A stretch of DNA of 9,459 nucleotides from Rhodoferax sp. (GTDB lineage: Bacteria; Pseudomonadota; Gammaproteobacteria; Burkholderiales; Burkholderiaceae_C): contig JAURGS010000090.1 of NCBI GenBank assembly GCA_030833685.1, forward strand, positions 1-9,459, in the 5' to 3' direction. Each line of letters opens with the position of its first letter. Position 1 is the first letter of the stretch. This document shows, piece after piece, positions 1 to 6,775 of the stretch. Made by a program: the position numbers and the translations under genes. A model generated the notes under the pieces. It worked only from the letters and a program-made list of their open reading frames with translations. It was not told where the DNA came from and did not search any database.

Positions 1-1
1 G

Positions 2-1270
2 ACGCCAGGCTCGATGCGTGCCCTGCACCGAAAACTCGCTGGCGAGCGGCTACAACTGGAAGATTTCAAAGCCATCGTCAGCGATATTGCGGCCCATCGG
101 TACTCGAAGATCGAACTTACCGCTTTTGTAGTCGCCTGCAACCGCGACGAACTCGATCGCGAAGAGGTCAGTCACCTGACCCAGGCAATGATCGGCGTTG
201 GGCGCCGCCTGAACTGGGACGGACGCCTGGTTGTCGACAAGCATTGCATCGGTGGACTGCCGGGTAACCGAACCTCCATGCTGGTCGTGCCCATCGTGGC
301 AGCCCATGGCATGCTGTGCCCCAAAACGTCCTCACGAGCCATCACGTCTCCTGCCGGAACCGCCGACACGATGGAGGTGCTGGCCAAAGTCGAACTTCCG
401 CTGGACACGCTACAGGCCATTGTTCAAAAGCACAATGCTTGTCTGGCCTGGGGCGGTACAGCGAGCTTATCGCCCGCCGATGACGTTTTAATTTCGGTTG
501 AACGACCCTTGTCGATGGACTCTGCCGGGCAAATGGTGGCCTCGATCCTGTCAAAAAAAATGGCTGCTGGCTCGAGCCACCTGGTACTTGACATACCCAT
601 AGGCCCTACCGCCAAGGTGCGCTCCATGCCCGATGCGCAGCGTCTGAGGCGCTTGTTTGAGTACGTGGCGCGGCACCTCAATCTATCGATCGATGTCGTG
701 ATCACCGACGGGCGGCAACCGATTGGCTATGGCGTCGGACCTGTGCTTGAAGCCCGCGACGTCATGCGGGTGCTGCAAAACGACCCCTTAGCGCCCAACG
801 ATTTGCGTCAAAAATCGCTTCGTTTGGCGGGGCGGTTAATCGAGTGCGATCCGGATGTGCGAGGCGGTGACGGCTTTGCCATCGCCAGGGATATTCTTGA
901 CTCTGGGCGAGCCCTGAGAAAAATGAATGACCTGATTGAAGCCCAGGGCAGTCATCATTTTGACTATAAGAATCCCGCGCTGGGCGAGCTGAGTTTTGAT
1001 GTTTGTGCGAAGGAGTCAGGCGTCGTTATCGGCATCGATAACTTGCAAATCGCTCGAATCGCTGGACTGGCTGGAGCCCCCAAGATTCAATCTGCGGGCA
1101 TCGATCTGTTGCACAAATTAGGTGACACGGTGCAACGCGGTGATGTGCTTTACCGGGTGTACGCCAGCTACACCAGCGACCTGGAGTTTGCACGTCGCAG
1201 CGCCAACCGTTCCAGTGGCTACCAGATTGGTCAAGCATCACAGATACCGCAAGCCTATGTTGAATTCTGA
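2..1270 (+). CDS. Thymidine/AMP phosphorylase-family protein, 5' end cut by window edge
   Basis: This family splits nucleosides or nucleotides with phosphate: thymidine to thymine plus deoxyribose 1-phosphate, or, in the archaeal AMP phosphorylase branch, AMP to adenine plus ribose 1,5-bisphosphate. It is cytoplasmic. Counting from the ATG at 14, the signature DKHCIGGLPGN lies near residues 75-85. The phosphate/ribose-binding stretch KTSSRAITSPAGTADTMEVL is at 104-123, and SKKMAAGS near 180-187. These resemble the archaeal AMP phosphorylase / bacterial 'type 2 thymidine phosphorylase' branch more than E. coli DeoA. The frame has no stop before 14. Proteins of this branch are about 500 residues against 418 here, so the ATG at 14 is internal and an N-terminal part of roughly 80-90 residues lies outside the window. 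The PRPP synthase gene follows 13 bases after the stop. The family is clear; the substrate (thymidine, AMP or other NMP) cannot be decided from sequence. Confidence 0.92.
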   Translation, partial: TPGSMRALHRKLAGERLQLEDFKAIVSDIAAHRYSKIELTAFVVACNRDELDREEVSHLTQAMIGVGRRLNWDGRLVVDKHCIGGLPGNRTSMLVVPIVAAHGMLCPKTSSRAITSPAGTADTMEVLAKVELPLDTLQAIVQKHNACLAWGGTASLSPADDVLISVERPLSMDSAGQMVASILSKKMAAGSSHLVLDIPIGPTAKVRSMPDAQRLRRLFEYVARHLNLSIDVVITDGRQPIGYGVGPVLEARDVMRVLQNDPLAPNDLRQKSLRLAGRLIECDPDVRGGDGFAIARDILDSGRALRKMNDLIEAQGSHHFDYKNPALGELSFDVCAKESGVVIGIDNLQIARIAGLAGAPKIQSAGIDLLHKLGDTVQRGDVLYRVYASYTSDLEFARRSANRSSGYQIGQASQIPQAYVEF

Positions 1271-1283
1271 GTCTGAGAAACCC

Positions 1284-2153
1284 ATGCTTTTGTACTTCGA
1301 TGACGAAGCTGAACTGGCCCAGCGTGTCGCCCACGCCAGCGGCCTGAGCGGTGTGGTGATCAAGAAGCACCGTTTCCCAGATGGTGAGTTAAAGCTTCAA
1401 CTGCCAGAGCGCTTGCCGGAGCACATTGTTTTGTTCAGGTCTTTACACCAGCCCAACGAGAAGTTGGTCGAACTTTTGTTGGTGGCACGCACGGCAACCC
1501 AATTAGGTGCCGATCGCATCACTTTGGTCGCGCCCTACCTCGCGTACATGCGCCAAGATATGGCTTTTTCCCCAGGTGAGGTGATCAGCCAGCAGGTGAT
1601 TGGTGGGTTTCTCGCGTCGCTGTTTGATGCTGTTATCACCGTGGACCCCCACCTGCACCGCATCAGCCGGCTCGAAGAGGCGATTCCCACTGGTCGGGCC
1701 ATCGCTCTTAGCGGCGCACCGCTTTTGGCTGACTTGGTTGCCCGAACGCATTCGGATGCTCTGCTGCTCGGACCTGACGAAGAGTCAGCGCAATGGGTGG
1801 GCTCTGCAGCCCTGGCCCATGGTTTTGAGCATGGCGTATGCACCAAGGTGCGCCGTGGGGACCGTGATGTCGAAATCACGCTTCCTGACCTTGCCGTGCG
1901 GGGGCGACAGGTGGTGCTTATGGATGACGTGGCCAGCAGCGGTGAAACCTTGGCCCAAGCCACCCGGCTGTTGATTAAGGCGGGCGCTGCCGGGGTGGAT
2001 GTGGCCGTGACGCATGCACTCTTTGCCGACGACGCCTTGTCTCGAATTCGTCTGGCGGGCGTGCATCACGTTTGGAGCACAGACTGTATTGCCCATCCAA
2101 CCAACGCCGTCAGTATTGCAAATACACTTGCAAAAAATATCTTAAGCATATGA
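1284..2153 (+). CDS. Ribose-phosphate pyrophosphokinase (PRPP synthase), short archaeal-like form
   Basis: The family transfers pyrophosphate from ATP to C1 of ribose 5-phosphate, making PRPP for nucleotide, His and Trp synthesis. With the ATG at 1284 the protein has 289 residues, shorter than the usual ~310-320 bacterial enzyme. Visible motifs are FPDGE at 31-35, YMRQDMAF at 88-95 (nucleotide site), VDPHLHR at 120-126 (counterpart of the metal-binding DLH motif), KVRRGD at 188-193 (catalytic Lys and Arg), and the PRPP loop DDVASSGET at 214-222. The MRQD form and short length recall archaeal enzymes. An in-frame ATG at 1257 would add nine residues and overlap the upstream gene by 14 bases. 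I prefer 1284 because GAGA lies just upstream and the first strand MLLYFDD matches the fold's start. Its place between a phosphorylase and a LOG gene suggests a dedicated role in ribose-phosphate recycling rather than housekeeping supply, which is an inference. Confidence 0.9.
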   Translation: MLLYFDDEAELAQRVAHASGLSGVVIKKHRFPDGELKLQLPERLPEHIVLFRSLHQPNEKLVELLLVARTATQLGADRITLVAPYLAYMRQDMAFSPGEVISQQVIGGFLASLFDAVITVDPHLHRISRLEEAIPTGRAIALSGAPLLADLVARTHSDALLLGPDEESAQWVGSAALAHGFEHGVCTKVRRGDRDVEITLPDLAVRGRQVVLMDDVASSGETLAQATRLLIKAGAAGVDVAVTHALFADDALSRIRLAGVHHVWSTDCIAHPTNAVSIANTLAKNILSI

Positions 2154-2159
2154 ATTAAT

Positions 2160-2163
2160 GAGG
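2160..2163 (+). promoter_or_regulatory. Ribosome binding site for the GTG-started LOG gene
   Basis: GAGG lies seven bases before the GTG at 2171 and supports that start. No in-frame ATG lies nearby; the ATG at 2158 is out of frame. Confidence 0.6.
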
Positions 2164-2170
2164 CTTTTTT

Positions 2171-3034
2171 GTGGAACTTAATCCTGACCTCAACGAACGA
2201 ACCCTGGCAGATGCATGGGATGAGCTGAAAGCGCATGCAGATGCCGGTGTGCCGCTAAAGCCCGAGGCCTATCGCCTGGCATTCACGGACCCCGAGTTCC
2301 TGCTGCGCCGTGACACCCGAGGCGTCAGGCTGCAACTGGAGATGCTCAAGCCCGATTTGGGGCAGATCGAAGCCAATATCAACCATACGATTGTTGTCTT
2401 CGGTGGCGCACGATTTTGCGATGAACAAACAGCCCAACTGCGGCTTGACGAGGCAAGAAGCCATGGCGACGCCAAAGCCATTTCGCGCGCTGAGCGGCAA
2501 CTCCGTAACGCCCACTACTACGACAAGGCCAGGGCTTTTGCGAACCTGGTTGCCAGCCACAGCACCACCATGCCTGCCAAAGACCGCCTCTATATTTGCA
2601 CGGGTGGCGGTCCGGGCGTGATGGAGGCCGCCAATCGGGGTGCGCATGACGCGGGTGCGCCCAGCGTCGGGCTCAACATCACTCTGCCCCATGAGCAATC
2701 AGGCAACCCGTATGTCACGCCCGAACTGAGCTTTAAATTCCATTACTTTGCCATTCGCAAAATGCATTTCATGATGCGTGCCAAAGCCTTGGTCGCATTT
2801 CCGGGTGGTTTTGGAACGCTGGATGAGCTCTTTGAAACCCTGACTTTGGTACAGACCAAAAAAGCCCAGTTGCTGCCAATCATTCTGTTTGGCTCGGCCT
2901 ATTGGAGACGATTGATCAATTTCGAAGCGCTGGTCGAAGAAGGCGCGGTATCAGAGGAAGACCTCGATATCCTCCATTTTGTGGACGAGCCCGCTCAAGC
3001 CTGGGACATCATTGCCCGCTTTTACCGCTTGTAG
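2171..3034 (+). CDS. LOG-family protein (nucleotide 5'-monophosphate phosphoribohydrolase / lysine decarboxylase-like fold)
   Basis: LOG proteins hydrolyse the N-glycosidic bond of nucleoside 5'-monophosphates, giving a free base and ribose 5-phosphate. They are often misnamed lysine decarboxylases. The 287-residue product carries GGGPGVMEAANRG at 145-157, IRK at 195-197 with the likely catalytic Arg, and PGGFGTLDELFETL at 211-224 with the catalytic Glu at 219. The N-terminal ~70 residues are an extension beyond the compact ~190-residue LOG core, and residues ~85-135 form an extra charged helical insert. Translation starts at GTG with a well-placed GAGG upstream. The gene sits 17 bases after the PRPP synthase, so ribose 5-phosphate from this enzyme could feed that one. 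The last 26 bases overlap the end of the oppositely oriented transporter gene. The family is certain; the true nucleotide substrate is not known. Confidence 0.9.
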   Translation: MELNPDLNERTLADAWDELKAHADAGVPLKPEAYRLAFTDPEFLLRRDTRGVRLQLEMLKPDLGQIEANINHTIVVFGGARFCDEQTAQLRLDEARSHGDAKAISRAERQLRNAHYYDKARAFANLVASHSTTMPAKDRLYICTGGGPGVMEAANRGAHDAGAPSVGLNITLPHEQSGNPYVTPELSFKFHYFAIRKMHFMMRAKALVAFPGGFGTLDELFETLTLVQTKKAQLLPIILFGSAYWRRLINFEALVEEGAVSEEDLDILHFVDEPAQAWDIIARFYRL

Positions 3035-4220
3035 CTGGATTCGCGAGCGGGTGATTGGAATCAGGCAGCCGCCAGGCCAAGCGCGAACCCCAGCCAACCC
3101 CTGCCCCCACCACCCAAAAAACCAGGGAGACACCGACCAAGGCGCCAGTGCTGCCAAAAAGCAGGGGCATGAGCACGCTGGAGGCGTTGATCGTCATCAG
3201 TCGAAATCCAAGCGCCTCGCCGTGGCGATGGGCGGGCGTAATCTGGTGCAACATGCTCATGATCATGGGCTGCACCGATCCCAGCGAAATACCCAGGAAC
3301 ATGGAACAAATCCACATGCCAGTGGCTGAGGGCATGAGCGGATAGATTGCAAAAATAACAGCCGTCATGCCCATCGCAACCGTGATCACCAGTCGCTCCT
3401 GCAGGTGAGCAGCAAACACTGGCAGGACAACGCGAATGCCGGCCGCGGCCAGAGCAAAACCACCCAAAATACTGCCGATGACCGACGCGCTGATGCCGCG
3501 TTCATGACCAATCACCGGAACCACAAAGGTGTGCACGTCCCAACAGGCCGACAGCAGCCAATTCACCACAATCAGACGGCGCATTGACGGCTCTCGCATC
3601 AAATCCCATGCCCGACCACTGACCGTGCCGACCGACACAGGCAGCGCGGGTAGTTCCGGCGTACTTTTGGCAATCAGCCAGGTCAGCACCGGAAAGAAAG
3701 CCAGCAGGAAAAAAGTTGCACGAAAACCTGCTGCGTCAATCATGAGCCCTGCACAAAGCGGCCCGGCGAAGTTGGCCATCGCAGGGCCTATGGACAACCA
3801 ACTGAACATGGACTTGAGCTCAGCGCTGTCCCGCGCACTGCGTCCCACATACCGCTGCAGATTGATGGTGGCAATACCCGTGGCACCCCCCGTGAGCAAG
3901 GCGCTCAGGCACAGCACTGGAAAAATCGGCCAAGCCAAAGCCAGGCAGGCGCCAAGCGCAGCCGCAATCACACTACCGGCCAGGGGTCGTCTAAAGCCCT
4001 GGCTGTCGATGTAACGACCTGCAGGGATGGCCAGAAAAACCTGGGTCAGCGCAAACAAAGCCAACAACAAGCCCACGGCCAGCGCGCTGTAGCCCTCGCG
4101 CAATGCCAACAGGGGCGCGGCCATGCGCATACCTGCCATGCAAGCATGCAAACACACCTGGGCGAGCACCAGTCGGCTCAGTCGCTGCTGACTCAGGCCC
4201 TGCGCCAAGGCTTCGCTCAC
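3009..4220 (-). CDS. Major facilitator superfamily (MFS) transporter
   Basis: This is a 403-residue inner-membrane protein with about twelve hydrophobic segments, the usual length and layout of an MFS permease. The loop between segments 2 and 3 carries GRYIDSQGFRRPL (about residues 68-80), a good match to MFS motif A with its Gly, Asp, Gly and Arg positions. A central hydrophilic loop (around STPELPALP, residues ~188-205) separates the two six-helix halves. Start is GTG at 4220, whose GTGA overlaps the TGA of rmuC by four bases, with GGAG at 4231-4234 upstream. This suggests expression by translational coupling. The short polar tail ends inside the oppositely oriented LOG gene. Neighbours do not reveal the substrate. 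A drug or metabolite exporter is possible, but no substrate signature is visible. Confidence 0.88.
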   Translation of the reverse strand: MSEALAQGLSQQRLSRLVLAQVCLHACMAGMRMAAPLLALREGYSALAVGLLLALFALTQVFLAIPAGRYIDSQGFRRPLAGSVIAAALGACLALAWPIFPVLCLSALLTGGATGIATINLQRYVGRSARDSAELKSMFSWLSIGPAMANFAGPLCAGLMIDAAGFRATFFLLAFFPVLTWLIAKSTPELPALPVSVGTVSGRAWDLMREPSMRRLIVVNWLLSACWDVHTFVVPVIGHERGISASVIGSILGGFALAAAGIRVVLPVFAAHLQERLVITVAMGMTAVIFAIYPLMPSATGMWICSMFLGISLGSVQPMIMSMLHQITPAHRHGEALGFRLMTINASSVLMPLLFGSTGALVGVSLVFWVVGAGVGWGSRLAWRLPDSNHPLANPATSGKSGQ

Positions 4221-5614
4221 GCCGTCTCGTCTCCGCTGCCATCATCCAACGATGCATCCGAGCCGTTGGTCATTGGCCCCATAAGCTGCTTGGCTTGCAG
4301 ATCGGGCAAGGCTTGCACCTGCTTGAGCGCGCGGTCCATGGCGCGACTTCTGACCTGGGCACTGTCGACCGTTCGAACCACGGTTTCAGCCTGCGTTTTG
4401 ATTTTGCTGAGCACATCACCAAATTTGCCGAACTCGCTTTTAACCGCACCCAGAACCTGCCAGACTTCGCTGGCACGTTTTTCAATGGCCAGGGTTCGAA
4501 AGCCCATCTGCAAAGAATTGAGCATAGCCAAGAGGGTCGTCGGGCCTGCCAGGGTGACTCGGCAGTCGCGCTGCAAATACTCCAGAAGCCCTGGGCGCCT
4601 GAGCACTTCAGCATAGAGGCCTTCTGTCGGTAAAAACAGAATTGCAAAATCCGTGGTGTGAGGCGGCTCGATGTACTTGTCGGCAATCGATCGCGCCTCA
4701 AGGCGAATGCGTTGCTCAAGCGCGCGCCCTGCCTCCTCTGCTGCCACGGCGTCTGCCTGCTCTTGTGCCATCAGCACGCGCTCATAGTCCTCATTGGGAA
4801 ACTTGGCATCAATAGGCAGCCACAGCGGCGTGTCGGTGTCGCCCTTGCCGGGCAGCTTGATCGCAAAATCCACCACGTTGCGACTGCCCGGCCGGGTTGC
4901 AACCTGAACGCCATATTGTTCAGGCACAAATACCTGCTCAAGCAGCGCACCCAACTGGGCTTCGCCAAAAATACCCCGCGTCTTGACGTTGGTCAGCAAA
5001 TGCTTGAGGTCGCCCACGCCCTGAGCCAAGGACTGCATGTCGCCCAAGCCCTTGTGCACCTGTTCTAGCCAATGCGCCACTTGCTGGAAGCTCTCACCCA
5101 AGCGGGCCTGCAGCGTGGTTTGCAGTTTCTCGTCAACTGTGGCACGCATTTCATCGAGCTTAAGGGCATTGCTGGCCTGCAATGCGTTGAGTTGGCGCTC
5201 CATGGTCTCTCGGACCTCTCCCATTCGCCGCGCATTGGCCTCGCTCAGCCCGCTGAGTTGATTGGAAAGCGTGTCGGAGAGGTTCTTTTGCAAAAGCGAA
5301 AGCTGCTGTCCAACGACGTCCATTTGCGCAAGCTGGCTTCGGCCAGATTCGGCCGACTGTTGGATCAGGGTTTGCTGAAGTCGCTCAATGCTTTGGCTTA
5401 ATTCTTGCCTCTGAGCGCGCGCCGACTCAGCGATTTCGCGCCGCAGCGATTGCTCAATCGCGCTGATCTGAGCAGGCAATTGCTCCAGCAAAGCCTGCTG
5501 GCGCTCCATATTGCCGCTAGCGGACGCGCTCTTGTTTCGCCAAACCCAGACCAGCAGCAGGGCCAACAGCCCAACGAGCAAAAACCAAAGAGGACTGAAC
5601 CAGGGCTCGCTCAT
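4217..5614 (-). CDS. rmuC: DNA recombination protein RmuC
   Basis: RmuC is a membrane-anchored protein with a nuclease-like domain, first known for limiting recombination at inverted repeats in E. coli. The 465-residue product has an N-terminal membrane helix (about residues 8-26, rich in Leu, Val and Trp) and a long Gln/Glu/Arg-rich coiled coil (about 35-200). The RmuC domain follows with TRGIFGEAQLGALLEQ at 212-227, VVDFAIKLPG at 247-256 and LPIDAKFPNEDY at 266-277. The Asp249 and Asp269-Ala-Lys271 pattern fits a PD-(D/E)XK-like core. A GTG directly precedes the ATG at 5614; I take the ATG as start, although neither has a strong Shine-Dalgarno sequence. It lies 24 bases after the dehydrogenase gene and overlaps the transporter start, so all three are likely co-transcribed. 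The C-terminal tail is acidic and low in complexity. Confidence 0.93.
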   Translation of the reverse strand: MSEPWFSPLWFLLVGLLALLLVWVWRNKSASASGNMERQQALLEQLPAQISAIEQSLRREIAESARAQRQELSQSIERLQQTLIQQSAESGRSQLAQMDVVGQQLSLLQKNLSDTLSNQLSGLSEANARRMGEVRETMERQLNALQASNALKLDEMRATVDEKLQTTLQARLGESFQQVAHWLEQVHKGLGDMQSLAQGVGDLKHLLTNVKTRGIFGEAQLGALLEQVFVPEQYGVQVATRPGSRNVVDFAIKLPGKGDTDTPLWLPIDAKFPNEDYERVLMAQEQADAVAAEEAGRALEQRIRLEARSIADKYIEPPHTTDFAILFLPTEGLYAEVLRRPGLLEYLQRDCRVTLAGPTTLLAMLNSLQMGFRTLAIEKRASEVWQVLGAVKSEFGKFGDVLSKIKTQAETVVRTVDSAQVRSRAMDRALKQVQALPDLQAKQLMGPMTNGSDASLDDGSGDETA

Positions 5615-5638
5615 CACGGTGTTGATGGTCCGAACACC

Positions 5639-6619
5639 TCAGGACTTGATCACCTGGGGATTCAAAGGCGTGATCGCCTTGCCCTGGGTCAAGTAGGCAA
5701 TGAGGTTGTCAGCGGCAAGTTGAGCCATAGCCATGCGTGTTTTGATCGTGGCGCTGGCAATATGCGGTGTGAGGACGACGTTTTTCAGCTTCAACAGGCT
5801 CGGGTGTACCTTGGGTTCACCCTCAAAAACATCCAAGCCTGCGGCGGCAAGCTGCCCACTAGCCAGGGCTTGGGCCAGGGCGGCGTCATCAACGATACCG
5901 CCACGGGCAATATTGACCAAGGTTGCTGAGGGCTTCATAGAACCTAACTCTTTGGCACCAATGGTGTGATGTGACTCAGCACTATAGGGCACCACCAACA
6001 TGACATGATCGGCTGTGCTTAAAAGTTCTTCTTTGCTAACGTAAGTCGCCTTGCACGCAGACTCAAGGTCTGCACTCAAGCGGCTTCGGTTGTGATAAAT
6101 CACTCGCATACCAAATCCATGGGCCGCCCGCTTGGCAATCCCTTGACCAATGCGCCCCATGCCAATGATGCCCAGCGTGCTGCCGTGTACTTCGGTGCCG
6201 GCAAACATATCAAAGCGCCAACGGTCCCAGTGGCCGGCACGCAAAAAATGCTCGGATTCAGCCATGCGCCTGGCTGTTGCCATCATGAGGGCAAATCCAA
6301 AGTCAGCAGTGGTTTCGGTCAGGACGTCTGGTGTGTTGGTTGCCAGGACACCCTTGGCTGTCATCGCCGGCACGTCGAAGTTATTAAAGCCCACCGCCAT
6401 ATTGGCGCAAATCCTCAGCTCCGGGCAGGCATCCAGAATTGCGGCATCGATGCGCTCACTGCCAGTCGTGAACACACCCTGCATCCCAGCGGCGCGGCTG
6501 CGCAATTCTTCAGGCGTCCAAATGTGATCGTCTTGGTTGGAGACCACATGAAAATGCGCACGAAGCAGTTCCAGCGTTTCGGGAAAAACAGCGCGGGCGA
6601 CCAGGACTTTGGGTTTCAT
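5639..6619 (-). CDS. D-2-hydroxyacid dehydrogenase, glyoxylate/hydroxypyruvate reductase type
   Basis: This is an NAD(P)H-dependent cytoplasmic enzyme that reduces 2-oxoacids such as glyoxylate or hydroxypyruvate to the D-hydroxyacid. With the ATG at 6619 it has 326 residues, typical for the family. The nucleotide-binding loop is GMGRIG at 153-158. Strand beta-2 of the Rossmann fold ends in HNRS at 176-179, where Arg178 in place of an acidic residue suggests NADP(H) preference. The catalytic triad is Arg239 (NIARGG), Glu268 (DVFEGEP) and His286 (LTPHIAS). The MAVGFNNFD stretch at 74-82 matches the substrate loop of the glyoxylate reductase branch. A TTG at 6658 would add 13 hydrophobic residues, but ATG-MKPKVLVAR begins directly on the first fold strand and is preferred. 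It is first gene of the run with rmuC and the transporter. The exact substrate is inferred, not shown. Confidence 0.92.
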   Translation of the reverse strand: MKPKVLVARAVFPETLELLRAHFHVVSNQDDHIWTPEELRSRAAGMQGVFTTGSERIDAAILDACPELRICANMAVGFNNFDVPAMTAKGVLATNTPDVLTETTADFGFALMMATARRMAESEHFLRAGHWDRWRFDMFAGTEVHGSTLGIIGMGRIGQGIAKRAAHGFGMRVIYHNRSRLSADLESACKATYVSKEELLSTADHVMLVVPYSAESHHTIGAKELGSMKPSATLVNIARGGIVDDAALAQALASGQLAAAGLDVFEGEPKVHPSLLKLKNVVLTPHIASATIKTRMAMAQLAADNLIAYLTQGKAITPLNPQVIKS

Positions 6620-6775
6620 AGCGTCAAAAGGCAAAAAAGAGAAGATCGCTGGCTGCAAAAAAGCCAGGCCAGCAACAGATTTTCATTGTAGGTTGGCAAT
6701 TCTCGCCGCACGCCGGTGCATCATCAGAGGTCAGCCTGTGCCCCGGTGCCGCTGCAGAGGTTCAAGGGCTGGTAC
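6620..6775 (-). promoter_or_regulatory. Intergenic gap holding the probable promoter and leader of the dehydrogenase-rmuC-MFS run
   Basis: This is the only real gap between genes on the minus strand. Read on that strand it contains TACAAT (6690-6685), a good -10 hexamer, but no convincing -35 at 16-18 bases. Downstream, GCTGGC (6673-6668) and GCCAGC (6653-6648) could pair around a loop that contains TTTTTT. A second copy, CTGGC (6667-6663), could pair with the same arm. A further TTTTTT follows nine bases after the stem, which is too far for a standard terminator. The gap may also hold the end of the antiporter transcript, but no clean terminator is visible. Confidence 0.3.

Noticed and set aside
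548..562. Run of eight A's inside the phosphorylase gene (TCAAAAAAAATGG) as a slippery frameshift site or sequencing error.
   Set aside because: The zero frame encodes the conserved SKKMAAGS motif and continues correctly. A -1 shift reaches a stop after a short stretch, and no downstream stem is evident.
1122..1283. Longer PRPP synthase frame starting at 1122.
   Set aside because: The extra residues overlap the conserved end of the phosphorylase gene and lack family similarity. The fold begins at the ATG at 1284.
3015..3051. Bidirectional terminator formed by CCCGCT and AGCGGG between the converging genes.
   Set aside because: The stem is only six pairs with a 25-base loop, lies partly in coding sequence and has no adjacent T-tract.
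4103..5401. Long plus-strand open frames opposite rmuC and the transporter.
   Set aside because: They are antisense shadows of well-supported minus-strand genes in GC-rich sequence. They encode low-complexity Arg/Ser/Leu-rich peptides with no recognisable motif.
6620..6658. TTG start at 6658 extending the dehydrogenase by 13 residues.
   Set aside because: The extension is not part of the family fold. The ATG at 6619 starts directly at the first beta strand and gives the normal length.
6700..6775. Terminator for the antiporter operon just after its last gene.
   Set aside because: GC-rich short repeats such as the two CAGAGG copies are direct rather than inverted, and no stem followed by a T-run was found.
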